A stretch of 64,000 bases of DNA, taken from contig NZ_JBFAZP010000005.1 of assembly GCF_040681875.1 (NCBI RefSeq), positions 1-64,000 on the forward strand, in the 5' to 3' direction. The DNA comes from Longispora sp040681875 (GTDB taxonomy: Bacteria > Actinomycetota > Actinomycetes > Mycobacteriales > Micromonosporaceae). The translations under genes were made by a program, and so were the position numbers. Within the stretch, counting starts at the first letter, position 1. Every line of letters begins with the position of its first letter. Below are positions 25,875-34,297 of this stretch, piece by piece. Under the pieces are notes generated by a model that was not told the DNA's origin, did no database searches, and was given only the letters and a program-made list of their open reading frames with translations.

Positions 25875-26036
25875 GCCAGGTTGCGCCCTCAAAACCCGCC
25901 CCTTACCTTCGCTTCGGCTGGTCAAGGCATCACAGACCCAGGCCGCAGAACCGGCGGTAACCGCCTGCCCCATCAGCCCAGGAGCTGAACGACCCACAGA
26001 CAGGGGCCAGAGGCAGTCCACTGAGGTGACGCAGGC

Positions 26037-26468
26037 TCACTTCAGGCCGTGAACCGTCGCGCCCATTTGGCCCCATTCATTCTGCGAGTCGTAATACTTG
26101 TCCAACTCGCAGGTGTAGTTGCGCCAGTTTCCTGCCTGGCCCTCTGGTCCGACGGTCACTTGGCCCGAGACGTACGCCGAGTCCCGCCCATCCTCGTCCG
26201 TGCCAACGATCACCCGGTCGCTGTACGCCTCCGGGCCGATCTCGATCTTGTGTCGCGCAAGCGTACGCGTGATGCTGGCTCGGCACTGCTCCCTGGCCGC
26301 TTGGAATGCTCGGTCATCGATGGGCGCATTTATCAGCCGCTCGATCCCGAGAGTCGCGAGGACGAGCAATATCGCGAGGATCGCGATCAGTACGACTATT
26401 CGTGGCCGTGCTCGTCCGCGGCGCTGCTCGGGACTCGGCTCGACATCGACAGCCCCCGTATCGGTCAT
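26037..26468 (-). CDS. Single-pass membrane protein, hypothetical, 143 aa
   Basis: Starts MTDTGAVDVEPSPEQRRG, with one membrane helix near 24-44 (RIVVLIAILAILLVLATLG) and an exported-looking C-terminal domain of about 95 residues with two Cys (EQCRASI and NYTCELDKYYD) and several Tyr/Asp. The topology (short basic N-terminus inside, domain outside) suggests an envelope protein. It is transcribed against the transfer operon and converges with it, so it is probably autonomous. A T4SS surface-exclusion role would fit the place but nothing in the sequence proves it. Confidence 0.6.
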   Translation of the reverse strand: MTDTGAVDVEPSPEQRRGRARPRIVVLIAILAILLVLATLGIERLINAPIDDRAFQAAREQCRASITRTLARHKIEIGPEAYSDRVIVGTDEDGRDSAYVSGQVTVGPEGQAGNWRNYTCELDKYYDSQNEWGQMGATVHGLK

Positions 26469-26835
26469 GCGCTGATGATAGGAAGCTGTGCCGCAGCTCG
26501 CCATCGGGCTTCGAGCCGCACAACACCCATGTCGCCAACGCCGGCATCCGCATGCGAGTTGCGCCCGTGGGCACTGATCTGGGCCTCGGATCAACCACCA
26601 GCCGCACCTGAGGTTCGCAGACAGCCACTCAGGACGGCCGGTCCCTAGGGGGGTCCGTGAGGTGGTCCGTAGGGGGGTCCGCGGCCGACTACTGGCCGAA
26701 GGACCCTCTGCGTGCGGTCCGATCGGACAATCCGCAGCACGTGCCCGGTGACAGAGGCGCCGAATCGTGCCGTCCGGTGACGTATCCACTCCGACTCCCT
26801 CCAAGGGAGGGACCCTTCCGCATGGAGTCATCCAC
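26469..26835. other. Divergent spacer upstream of the replication-relaxation genes
   Basis: No gene. It contains the promoter regions of the leftward membrane protein and the rightward replication-relaxation genes, and a direct repeat listed separately (26646-26681). A GGTCCG element occurs three times between 26650 and 26682. Confidence 0.5.
26646..26681. repeat. Direct repeat TAGGGGGGTCCG, 24-base period
   Basis: TAGGGGGGTCCG occurs at 26646-26657 and again at 26670-26681, each preceded by GGTCC(C/G). The 24-base period places both on nearly the same helix face. It lies about 155 bases before the replication-relaxation start, where an origin of transfer or an operator could be expected. 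Confidence 0.6.
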
Positions 26836-27717
26836 ATGTCCCGTCGATTTCCCCGCCAACCTGGGCCCCGCCCTCACTCCTTCACCGAGCACCTCACCCA
26901 CCGAGACATCGCCATTCTCAGCCGGCTCGCCGAGCATCAGATCCTGACCACGTCCCAGATCACTCGGGCGTTCTTCGACCACCCGAGGATCGCTCGCAGG
27001 CGGCTGACGATCCTGACCCGGCTGGAGATCCTGGACCGGTTCCGGTTCAACCTCAGGGCTGCGGGGCCCGAGGAGTACATCTACTTCCTGGGCCTCAACG
27101 GCGCAGCAGTGCGACGCCCGTCCGTCTTCGGCCCCGACAGTCGCCGGCACGACACTGCCCGCAGCCATCGCGAGCGCGTCAACAACCTTCTTCGCAGCCA
27201 GCGACGGGAACACACTCTCGGAGCCAACGACTTCTTCACCCGCCTCCTCGCCGACGCACGCGCCTCCGCCGGCAGCCGGTCGTTGGCCCGCTGGTGGTCC
27301 GAGCAGCACGCCACCGACGCCTACGGAGCGTCCGGCGCCCGGATCCGCCCGGACGGGCACGGCGTGTGGCGGGCCCACGGACGCTCGGTCGGGTTCTGGC
27401 TCGAGCACGACACTGGCTCGGAGAAACACCAGCAGCTCCTCGACAAGCTGCCGGGCTATGAGGCCGCCGCCCGCACCGGGCCGGTCTACCCGGTCCTGCT
27501 GTGGGTGCCCAGTATCGGCCGCCGTGACCGACTGCTGGTCAAGCTCGCCGACTACACGCGGATTCCGATCGCCGTCGCCGCGCACCACCCGAACCCCGCG
27601 GACCCGATCTGGCACCTACCCGGCTCGGGCCGAGCGCCGCTCGCGCTGCACGAACTGCCCTCCGACCACGGTCCGATCGGCGCCACCAACCCCAACCGCT
27701 TCGACCCCAACGCCTGA
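26836..27717 (+). CDS. Replication-relaxation family protein 1
   Basis: A 293-residue protein from MSRRFPRQPG (an upstream GTG at 26767 would add 23). The N-terminal winged helix, HRDIAILSRLAEHQILTTSQ followed by RRRLTILTRLEILDRF, is the PF13814 (Replic_Relax) signature. The rest holds RIRPDGHGVWRAHGRSVGFW and EHDTGSEKHQQLLDKL, a nuclease-like fold region seen in the family. Such proteins sit in actinobacterial plasmids and conjugative elements where a relaxase would be expected. No classical relaxase is found elsewhere in the window, so this pair is the best candidate for DNA processing at transfer. Confidence 0.8.
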   Translation: MSRRFPRQPGPRPHSFTEHLTHRDIAILSRLAEHQILTTSQITRAFFDHPRIARRRLTILTRLEILDRFRFNLRAAGPEEYIYFLGLNGAAVRRPSVFGPDSRRHDTARSHRERVNNLLRSQRREHTLGANDFFTRLLADARASAGSRSLARWWSEQHATDAYGASGARIRPDGHGVWRAHGRSVGFWLEHDTGSEKHQQLLDKLPGYEAAARTGPVYPVLLWVPSIGRRDRLLVKLADYTRIPIAVAAHHPNPADPIWHLPGSGRAPLALHELPSDHGPIGATNPNRFDPNA

Positions 27718-27775
27718 CCCCTCGCCGGCACCCTCACCCAGGGCGCTGTCGGCTTCCTCATTCCGGAGTTCCTCA

Positions 27776-28645
27776 ATGACCCACGACACCACGACCCTGC
27801 CCAAACTGCTGAGCACCCTGCGGCGGCTCACGCCCCGCGACCGGGCACTCCTCAACCTGCTCGACGACCACCAGGTTCTGACCACCAGCCAGGTCGCCGA
27901 CCTGCTGTTCGGAAGCCTCGGCGCTGCGCGCCGCCGCCTGCGGACCCTCGAACAGCTCGACCTGCTCACCCGATACGCGACCGCCCGTGCCAACGGATCC
28001 CGCACCGAGCTGATCTGCTCCCTGGGCCCGGTCGGGGAGCAGCTGCGGCCACAGGCCGTCATGAGCCTCGACGACCCCCCGACGCCCGCACCCGCCCGTC
28101 GCGTCGAGCGTGTGGCCCGCCTGGCGGCCAGCCCGCGCCTGCCGGGCGTGCTGGCCGCCAACGGGTTCTTCGCCGCGCTGACCAAAGCCTCGCACGCGAT
28201 GCCCGACGCCGAGCTGTTGCGGTGGTGGTCGCCGCGGCGCACCGCCGCGTTCTTCAACGACACCGACGTGCGTCCCGACGGACACGGCCTCTGGCGGGTC
28301 GGGGCACGCACTGTCGGGTTCTTCCTGCAGTACGACACCGGCGAGGCCAGCCCCCGCGAGGTCCTCGACCGGCTGGACGCCTACCGGAGGCTGGCCTGCG
28401 CCGGGCCACGCTACTCGGTCCTGCTGTGGGTTCCCGATCAGCGACGCGCCCGCCTGCTGCTCGCCGCCATCGGCTACGGCGAGGACATCCCCGTGGCCGT
28501 CGGCGTACAGGGGGAAGGTCCGGCCGGCAGCGTCTGGCGGTTGGCCTCCGAGCGCAGCGGGCCCTACGCGCTGCACGAGCTGCCCAGCCATCCCGGCCGG
28601 CGCAGCCGTGGGACGCCCAGCTGCCGCGCCACGCACGGCTGGTGA
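27776..28645 (+). CDS. Replication-relaxation family protein 2
   Basis: A 289-residue paralogue of the gene 58 bases upstream. It shares the winged helix (RDRALLNLLDDHQVLTTSQV, ARRRLRTLEQLDLLTRY) and the core (DVRPDGHGLWRVGARTVGFF, QYDTGEASPREVLDRLDAYR, YSVLLWVP). Conserved Asp and the W-G-VGF pattern occur in both copies. Tandem copies of this family suggest a heteromeric DNA-processing complex or recent duplication. It is followed directly by the second cluster of CTCT-ACAG repeats. Confidence 0.8.
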   Translation: MTHDTTTLPKLLSTLRRLTPRDRALLNLLDDHQVLTTSQVADLLFGSLGAARRRLRTLEQLDLLTRYATARANGSRTELICSLGPVGEQLRPQAVMSLDDPPTPAPARRVERVARLAASPRLPGVLAANGFFAALTKASHAMPDAELLRWWSPRRTAAFFNDTDVRPDGHGLWRVGARTVGFFLQYDTGEASPREVLDRLDAYRRLACAGPRYSVLLWVPDQRRARLLLAAIGYGEDIPVAVGVQGEGPAGSVWRLASERSGPYALHELPSHPGRRSRGTPSCRATHGW

Positions 28646-29159
28646 TCTCTCACAGTGCAGGTCAGCGCCCATGTCGGCAGCGTTGACGTGAGCGGGAGGC
28701 GCTCTAGCACCTCGGTGCTCTCACAGTCAGAACGCGCGCTGTGAGAGCACCGCCGGACCGTTTCTCCTCTCACGGCTGGATCGCTCCGCGACCGCCCGCT
28801 GCTCTAACAGCGCAGGTCACAGGCCCTTTGAGGTCCGGTTCGCGGGCAGCGGCACTGTGAGAGGCATCCCCTAGCGTCAAGGGACCTCAAGAGTTTCCAC
28901 CCGTACTACCCCTGGTAGGTCCCACCCACGGACTCACCGCACCAGCTGCACGTCAGCCCACCCGCCGAAAGGCCGGTCGGCCCGCGCCGCGCGGTGACCT
29001 CCCGAAGGTCGCACCCACCAACCTGCAACACCCGGTCCATGTTCTCGGTGGACCACCCTCCCGCGGCCCTTGCCGCGAATCCCCATCCCTAATTCCGGGC
29101 GCCCCACGTTCCCGGTGGGACTCCCATGTCTGCGTCGCAGACCCAACCGAAGGAGAACT
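28646..29159. other. Spacer with the second cluster of CTCT-ACAG repeats
   Basis: No gene is seen. The left 220 bases carry the repeats described separately; the right part (28.9-29.15 kb) is a GC-rich leader to the next gene with only weak inverted repeats, such as CTACC-CCT-GGTAG near 28905. Confidence 0.5.
28647..28863. repeat. CTCT-ACAG repeat cluster 2
   Basis: CTCTCACAGTGCAGGTCA at 28647-28664 begins at the end of the replication-relaxation gene. GCTCTAACAGCGCAGGTCA lies at 28801-28819. Between them a perfect 13-bp hairpin, GGTGCTCTCACAG (28714-28726) with CTGTGAGAGCACC (28739-28751), repeats the same motif, and a reverse copy CTGTGAGAG is at 28855-28863. The same family brackets the left side of the transfer module at 14.8-16.4 kb. 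Confidence 0.8.
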
Positions 29160-29828
29160 ATGACCACCAGCAATCCCGCGACCTTGGTCGTGGTCGTCCC
29201 CGACGAGGTACCCGCCGCTGTCCTGGCCTCGGCCACCACGCTCTCGCGATACCTCGGCATCTCCGGCACTTTCGTGCCGCAGTTCTGGACGAAGGCGAGC
29301 CCCTGGCAACGCCACCATCTGGTTGACCCGCGTCGCTGCGGCAAGCAGAAGGTCGCGGCCGGCGGCCAGCTGCGATACCTCGACCTCGCCGGCATGCGTC
29401 ACGCTGTCGCGATGTCGGCCAGCATCCGCCACCACCAGTGGCTGGAGGTCACCAAGGGCACCAAGCACGCCACCCCGTGGCATGTGTGGCTCGGCAAACA
29501 CACTGCCGATCCGGCCAAGAACCCGCTGAAGCGGGTCAAGGCCGAGTACCAGGCCCAGCCCCGGGTCCTGGCCATGGCCGCGCACAACGCGGGCTTCGGC
29601 CCGGTGTTCGCGACCGCGGACCTGGAAGCCTTCCAGGCCGGCAGTCACGCCTACGCCACCTACTGCGCCCTGCGCGCGGTGTGCGGTGAGGCGCTGATCA
29701 CTGCCGACGGCACCCGGCTCGCCGCGGACGGACCCGAGATGGCAAAGCACATCGCCTATCTCGGAGAAGCCCACGCCCACCTCGAGAGCCTCGACCGCCG
29801 CCAGCGGATCGTCGCGATCACCACCTAG
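29160..29828 (+). CDS. Hypothetical protein, 222 aa
   Basis: ATG 29160 follows a GAAGGAGAACT ribosome site. The soluble product has no known motif that I can name. It is rich in His and Trp in the middle (QFWTKASPWQRHHLV, SIRHHQWLEVTKG) and helical at the end (MAKHIAYLGEAHAHLESLDR). It is the first gene of the rightward accessory array and is followed by a spacer ending in a strong terminator. Confidence 0.65.
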   Translation: MTTSNPATLVVVVPDEVPAAVLASATTLSRYLGISGTFVPQFWTKASPWQRHHLVDPRRCGKQKVAAGGQLRYLDLAGMRHAVAMSASIRHHQWLEVTKGTKHATPWHVWLGKHTADPAKNPLKRVKAEYQAQPRVLAMAAHNAGFGPVFATADLEAFQAGSHAYATYCALRAVCGEALITADGTRLAADGPEMAKHIAYLGEAHAHLESLDRRQRIVAITT

Positions 29829-30169
29829 CGCATCGCTGTCCGGTCAGGCCCACAAAGCCCGGCTGGACAGCATGCGGAGGAAGCCAAAGAGGGAACCACT
29901 CGGTTGGATGCCCTGTCTTCAAAAGAACTCCACACAGTTCTCATATGCATCGATACAAGGTGAACGTGCTTTCCGTCGGCTGCACACCGCAGCCAGCCGG
30001 CGCTGACTTCCATAGCCCATTCGAACCGGCAGTCCGCGCTGCGTCGCCTGCCGCCCCGAGCAGGGGCAACCATCACGACTAGCCCACGCACGGGCCTCTC
30101 TTTCCCTCTTCGTCTTGCGGCGCATCATGCCTCGTCGATCACTCGCCGCCAGACAACGTCCCGTACCCG
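29829..30169. other. Gene-free stretch before the terminator at 30170
   Basis: No supported gene. The stretch is mixed in composition, with an AT-richer patch near 29920-29970 (CTCATATGCATCGATACAAGG) that may hold a promoter for the genes downstream. Confidence 0.4.
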
Positions 30170-30197
30170 CCCGCGGCCGACCGGCCTGCGGGTTTTT
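30170..30197 (+). terminator. Intrinsic terminator or attenuator
   Basis: CCCGC-GGCC pairs with GGCC-T-GCGGG around GACC and is followed directly by TTTTT (30193-30197), the best T-tailed hairpin in the window. It lies only 28 bases before the next start codon and about 340 bases after the previous stop, so it could act as an attenuator for the downstream gene as well as ending read-through. Confidence 0.75.
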
Positions 30198-30224
30198 CCC
30201 GTTCCGCAAAAGGAGTTTCCCACG

Positions 30225-30563
30225 ATGACTCTGCTCGACCGGCAGTTCGAGACGACCACCCAGGGCTACAAACTCACCCGCGTCGACAAGCTCGCCGAGC
30301 ACACCGTGCGCACCCGCGTCTACCGAGACTTCTACCCGGCCCAGTCCCACGCGATCGTCGAGGTCCTGACCCCGGAGTTGACGTGGACGGACCTGGCCAG
30401 CAGCGAACCGTCCCGCTGGCACGACTCGCTGCCGTCACACGTGTCCTCCAACCTTTCCGACGCCCTACTCGATGACATCGCCGCGCAACTCCTGCAGCGC
30501 GCCGCCACCATCCTCGGCGTCGCCCCTTCGGGCGCCAACTCCACCCGGCGCTCGCGTAACTGA
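30225..30563 (+). CDS. Hypothetical protein, 112 aa
   Basis: ATG follows AAAAGGAG with good spacing. The product starts with a beta-rich part (FETTTQGYKLTRVDKLAEH, VRTRVYRDFYPAQSHAIVEV) and ends with a helix (SSNLSDALLDDIAAQLLQRA). No family is recognised. It sits directly behind a T-tailed hairpin and 28 bases ahead of the next small gene. Confidence 0.65.
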   Translation: MTLLDRQFETTTQGYKLTRVDKLAEHTVRTRVYRDFYPAQSHAIVEVLTPELTWTDLASSEPSRWHDSLPSHVSSNLSDALLDDIAAQLLQRAATILGVAPSGANSTRRSRN

Positions 30564-30591
30564 TACCCGGCCACGTCGAAAGGAAGAACAG

Positions 30592-30852
30592 TTGCAACGC
30601 GACATCGGACGTTCCTACACCGCCGCACTCCTATTCGTCGGCCCGCTTGACCCCACGCGCACCGCGAAGGCCCTGAGAATCGCGCTGGCGGCGCTGGCCG
30701 CAGAGGGTATCGACGTACTCGGGGCGTCGATCGAATACGACACCAGGAAAAGCTGCGGTCACACCCTGGCCGTTACCTGCTCCGAGCCCGGCTGCCTACA
30801 CGCCCCCGGCCACAGGGGCGACCACACCCCACTGGGCTCCGGACCTCGGTAA
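30592..30852 (+). CDS. Hypothetical Cys-containing protein, 86 aa (TTG start)
   Basis: The start is taken as TTG 30592 because AAAGGAAG lies 6 bases before it. Residues 10-45 form a strand-helix-strand (YTAALLFVGPLDPT, ALRIALAALAAEGIDVLGAS). The end carries CGHTLAVTCSEPGCLHAPGH, a Cys/His set able to bind zinc. It is not recognised. Confidence 0.55.
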   Translation: MQRDIGRSYTAALLFVGPLDPTRTAKALRIALAALAAEGIDVLGASIEYDTRKSCGHTLAVTCSEPGCLHAPGHRGDHTPLGSGPR

Positions 30853-31089
30853 GGCCTCTGAGCACCTCGAGCACAAGACCGCACCGCCCGAACCGTCCTA
30901 GCGGCGCAGAGCCGCACGGAACAACAGACCTCACCTTGATCGGCCGGACGCGACCTGCCCGCGTCCACCGCAGCCCGGACCTGCACCACCGCGCCATCCG
31001 GGACCGGACTGGCCTCACCGCAGGCAGTGGTGCGGTCTTTCATCCGCCGCCTGGCCATTTAGGCGATTTCGAGAGAGGAAGCCCCAAGC

Positions 31090-31743
31090 ATGGCACGACG
31101 ACACGGCATCGACTTCTGGACGTTGACCTCCCGGCAACGTCCACCGACCACTGAGCCCCAGACGACGGCGCAAGACCCGACTGTTCCTCAGGAACAGGAC
31201 TCTGTCGCGACGCAGCCCGGCATCTACCACCGCGACACCGACGGAAACGTCGGCTACACCGAGGAAGTAGCTTCCTACGGCCAGCAGGCCGACATCGGAA
31301 TGTGGCTCGTCTTCGCCGGTGACTGGCAGCTCTACCAGGACCGCCACTCCCTGGACCGGGTCCGCGTCGGGTACCTCGGCCAGATCACCAGCCTGATCGA
31401 CGGGTGGCCGGCGTTTCGCACCACGCGACTCGTCCTCGAGGCGGTCGTCTCCCACCACGCCGGGAGGCGAGGAGCGCTGCGGGACCACCTCACCCGCAAG
31501 GCGACCTGCTCCCACAAGGTCGAAGCCGCCGTCGACTTGCACTTCTGCCGCCTGGACCTGCACGGCGACGTCCTCGTCTGGGACGACCGCGCCGGAAGCG
31601 GCGACCCGACGAGCCGTGCCCACATCAGGCCCGACCCTGACGGCCTCTACGACCTGACCCTCCTCGGCTGGAACTGGATGCCGGTGCACCCGGAGGCCTG
31701 CGACAGCGTCGCCAGCGACGTCCCCCCGCCCACCCGCGCCTGA
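31090..31743 (+). CDS. Hypothetical protein of the VF-G-W / DGLY-W-W paralogue family, 217 aa
   Basis: After a disordered N-terminus (about 1-60) comes a domain with GMWLVFAGDWQLY, RVRVGYLGQITSLIDGW and, at the end, LHGDVLVWDDRA, PDPDGLYDLTLLGWNWMPV. The same order of blocks occurs in the protein at 35135 (VFSGEWLE, RYRVGYTG, DGTYCIDLGWPW), and the C-terminal DGLY block recurs in the protein at 32966, so these are paralogues within one element. No enzyme motif is visible. ATG follows GAGAGGAAG. Confidence 0.65.
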   Translation: MARRHGIDFWTLTSRQRPPTTEPQTTAQDPTVPQEQDSVATQPGIYHRDTDGNVGYTEEVASYGQQADIGMWLVFAGDWQLYQDRHSLDRVRVGYLGQITSLIDGWPAFRTTRLVLEAVVSHHAGRRGALRDHLTRKATCSHKVEAAVDLHFCRLDLHGDVLVWDDRAGSGDPTSRAHIRPDPDGLYDLTLLGWNWMPVHPEACDSVASDVPPPTRA

Positions 31744-31821
31744 ACACACCGGGCCCCACAGCCTCGCCCGACAGGTTCTCCGGCACATCCCCCTCCCTTC
31801 TCCGCAGGTAGGCCTTCCGTC

Positions 31822-31854
31822 ACGGCGGCTGGCTCCGAGCGGGTCAGCCGCCGT
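31822..31854 (+). terminator. Per-gene hairpin
   Basis: ACGGCGGCTG (31822-31831) pairs with CAGCCGCCGT (31845-31854), a perfect 10-bp stem followed by CTTCTCC. It lies just before the ribosome site of the gene at 31875. Confidence 0.6.
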
Positions 31855-31874
31855 CTTCTCCCCGAGGAGCAGCC

Positions 31875-32291
31875 GTGCGTCAGCTGACCAAACCTCCCCC
31901 ACGCCCCACCGGACACCCGGCCCATGAGGTCGCCGACACCCCGCAGGCGGGCGAGCGCCGTGAAGCCATCTGGTGCCGCGACATCGCCGCACTCGTCGCC
32001 ATCCTGACGGCCAGCACCCCGTCGGGCCTGTTCTGGCAGTACTTCGCCCACCCCAGCCTCGTGGACTACCCCACCGCGTACTTCGGGTTCCACGTCCGCA
32101 GCCACGACGTCGTGATCACCGCTGTCGACGACATCCCGCGCCGGCTGCCCGCCTTCGCCGCCACCGTCGATGACCAGCCGGCCTTCGCCGCTGTGGCCAG
32201 CGCGCACCACCCCGTCGCCGTGCTCGCCTACGCCGTCGCACGCGCCGTGCGCTCCACGTCGCACGGACCGACCGGGGAGGTGACGACTTGA
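31875..32291 (+). CDS. Hypothetical protein, 138 aa
   Basis: GTG start behind GAGGAG. The core is AIWCRDIAALVAILTASTPS, FWQYFAHPSLVDYPTAYFGF and DVVITAVDDIPRRLP, a plausible small alpha/beta domain without a known motif. The stop overlaps a possible TTG start of the next frame, but that gene more likely starts at 32399. Confidence 0.6.
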   Translation: MRQLTKPPPRPTGHPAHEVADTPQAGERREAIWCRDIAALVAILTASTPSGLFWQYFAHPSLVDYPTAYFGFHVRSHDVVITAVDDIPRRLPAFAATVDDQPAFAAVASAHHPVAVLAYAVARAVRSTSHGPTGEVTT

Positions 32292-32398
32292 GATTCCGGC
32301 GAAGTGGAGCGCTGATCGACCAGCCCGCCACCCCGCCGACCAGCGGACACGCCACCAGGGCAGACGGGCCACGCGTTCACCTCACCGAAGGACACGCC

Positions 32399-32854
32399 AT
32401 GCCACCGACCACGACGCCCGGCCCGCACGCACCAGACAGCGCGGACCGGGCCCTGCTGGCCCGCCTGGCCGCACCCGTTCTGGCCACGCACCAGCCCGAC
32501 CTGCACCACCCGGACCGGTGCGTCAGCCCGCTGTGCCGCCACGAGTACTACCCGTGCGGCGCGGCGCGCGCCGCACGGCGCGCCCAGCACCTCGCCGCCG
32601 AGCCCGCCGCAGCAGCCCCCGCTACCGAGCCAGTGACGGTCATCGTGCCCGTCGTGGCGGTCGGACGCGCTTCCGTCCCTCCCGCACCTCCAGTGGTCGA
32701 GTCGGGCTTCTGGGCACCTCACATGCCAGAGGACGAGTCCTCCCGGTGGGGCTGGAGCGACCGCTATTTCGGCAGGCACCGGCCGCTCCGGCTCTTCGCT
32801 CGCCTCCGGCTGTCGCCCGCTGCCGGGCGCCCGCTGAGGTCCGCCGCCGCCTGA
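32399..32854 (+). CDS. Hypothetical low-complexity protein, 151 aa
   Basis: ATG 32399 is preferred because GAAGGA lies 7-8 bases upstream; a TTG at 32288 would add 37 residues. The product has two Cys and several His (HHPDRCVSPLCRHEYYPCG), then Ala/Pro/Val-rich low-complexity sequence, and ends Arg/Leu-rich. The Cys/His block could be a small zinc site. No family is recognised and part of the tail may not be folded. Confidence 0.5.
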   Translation: MPPTTTPGPHAPDSADRALLARLAAPVLATHQPDLHHPDRCVSPLCRHEYYPCGAARAARRAQHLAAEPAAAAPATEPVTVIVPVVAVGRASVPPAPPVVESGFWAPHMPEDESSRWGWSDRYFGRHRPLRLFARLRLSPAAGRPLRSAAA

Positions 32855-32893
32855 GTAGGGCAAGCAGCCCCTTTGAACCTTCTCTGCTGTCGA

Positions 32894-32917
32894 GCCGCGC
32901 CGGATTCCCGGCGCGGC
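32894..32917 (+). terminator. Per-gene hairpin
   Basis: GCCGCGCCGG (32894-32903) pairs exactly with CCGGCGCGGC (32908-32917) around ATTC, between the stop at 32854 and the TTG start at 32966. Confidence 0.6.
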
Positions 32918-32965
32918 CGTTCGTCGTGCCCGCACGACAGCGGGCACCGTCATGAAGGAGAACCG

Positions 32966-33724
32966 TTGCCCACGACCACCTGGTGGCGTCTGCGAGACGT
33001 CGCCGCGCTCGCCGAACACGCCATGAACGCCCCCGAGCACAGGCTCATCCGAGAACAGACCGAACCCGCGCTGTTGTGGGAACACACATCCGGTGGGCAC
33101 ATCCTCACCTCCAGCGGCCTGCCCGGCTGGCACCTGCCCGACGGCCGGGCGCATCACGCCACGGCCCGCATGTGGACCCACACGCCCACCGGCGAACGTG
33201 GCGGCGCCGACACGATTCCCCGCGACGGGGCGTTGGCGCTGAACAAGCACTTCGACAAGCGGCGCAAGTTCATCCTGCAGATCCGCGACAGCATCGGCTC
33301 CCGCCACTGGCTGGCAGTCACGGCCTTGGAGGCCAGGCCGTGGATCAGCATCTCCGCGCACCCGCACCGCGACGACATCGCCCCACCACATGCCCTGTGG
33401 ATCCCCGCCATGGTCACGGCGGACGAGACTCGCGTGGCGTATCCGGCGCTGATTGCCGATGGCTACACCTGGAACGGCAGCGTCCTGGCCCGGTTCGCCC
33501 AGGACACCGTGGCCCGCATCGCCGCAGACATCGCGGCCGTCCACCGGGCCGGGGAAACCCGCTTCAGCGTTCGCCTGACCAGCGGGGCGGCGAGCATCGA
33601 CTACGACTACCCGGGCGCGCACGGCACCGTCACTCGCACCATCGACCGGGTCCACCGCGACGCCGACGGCCTCTACTCCCTCGGCACCTACCAGTGGCGC
33701 TGGTACCCCGCGCTGGACGAGTGA
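32966..33724 (+). CDS. Hypothetical protein sharing the DGLY-W-W C-terminal block, 252 aa
   Basis: The TTG start at 32966 is fixed by AAGGAGAACCG directly before it; the frame upstream runs through the hairpin. The protein begins PTTTWWRLRDVAALAEHAMN and contains WEHTSGGHILTSSGLPGWHL and KFILQIRDSIGSRHWLAVTA. It ends TIDRVHRDADGLYSLGTYQW then RWYPALDE, the block shared with the proteins at 31090 and 35135. Function unknown. Confidence 0.6.
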   Translation: MPTTTWWRLRDVAALAEHAMNAPEHRLIREQTEPALLWEHTSGGHILTSSGLPGWHLPDGRAHHATARMWTHTPTGERGGADTIPRDGALALNKHFDKRRKFILQIRDSIGSRHWLAVTALEARPWISISAHPHRDDIAPPHALWIPAMVTADETRVAYPALIADGYTWNGSVLARFAQDTVARIAADIAAVHRAGETRFSVRLTSGAASIDYDYPGAHGTVTRTIDRVHRDADGLYSLGTYQWRWYPALDE

Positions 33725-33741
33725 ACCACCGACACCACGAC

Positions 33742-33780
33742 GCCTAGGTGCAGCAGCCCTACCCGCCGCTGCACCTAGGC
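33742..33780 (+). terminator. Per-gene hairpin
   Basis: A perfect 13-bp stem, GCCTAGGTGCAGC (33742-33754) with GCTGCACCTAGGC (33768-33780), starts right after the previous stop codon. Confidence 0.65.
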
Positions 33781-33851
33781 CCATGCTTTCGCCCGTCGAC
33801 CGCCCGGTCGACGAGCTCCTGTTGTTCACAGCCAAGGAGATCGACATACCC

Positions 33852-34226
33852 ATGAAGATCAGCCCCGACTATCCCAGCGAGGTCGAGCCGCTCGATCCGC
33901 TGATCGGCGTCAACGGCATCCGCGGCCGGCTTCGCATGGCCCTGCAACGGGCCGGCTTCGTCGAGCACATCAACGACTACAACGAGCGGTACTCCACCCG
34001 TGCCGGGGTGTGGATCCGGCTCGCCGACGAAGACGACGACCTCGACGTGTGCCTGTACCCGACCCACCCGGACACGGGCGTGCCGTCGGAGATCTGCCGC
34101 TGGCGGGTCAGCTTCGGACCCGGCTGCCCCGACGAGCTGATCATCCCGGCCGTCAACTACGTGGCCCGACAGGACTGGCACCAGCTCGCCGAGGCCGCAG
34201 CACGCCAGACCCGCCCGACTCCCTAA
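33852..34226 (+). CDS. Hypothetical acidic protein, 124 aa
   Basis: ATG 33852 follows AAGGAGATCGACATACCC; an upstream ATG (33783) sits in the leader and is less likely. The product is acidic: IGVNGIRGRLRMALQRAGFV, then RAGVWIRLADEDDDLDVCLY. No motif is recognised. Acidic small proteins on mobile elements are sometimes DNA mimics, but this one is not acidic enough throughout to argue that. Confidence 0.6.
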   Translation: MKISPDYPSEVEPLDPLIGVNGIRGRLRMALQRAGFVEHINDYNERYSTRAGVWIRLADEDDDLDVCLYPTHPDTGVPSEICRWRVSFGPGCPDELIIPAVNYVARQDWHQLAEAAARQTRPTP

Positions 34227-34245
34227 CACCACACCAATTCACCGC

Positions 34246-34277
34246 GACGGGCCCGTCCCTTCGCGGGCGGGCCCGTC
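34246..34277 (+). terminator. Per-gene hairpin
   Basis: GACGGGCCCG (34246-34255) pairs with CGGGCCCGTC (34268-34277), 20 bases before the GTG start at 34298. Confidence 0.55.
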
Positions 34278-34297
34278 CCCGTTCCCGGGAGACACCC

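Noticed and set aside
29919..30422. Minus-strand open frame of 167 codons
   Set aside because: It runs through a T-tailed terminator and antisense to a small gene with a strong ribosome site.
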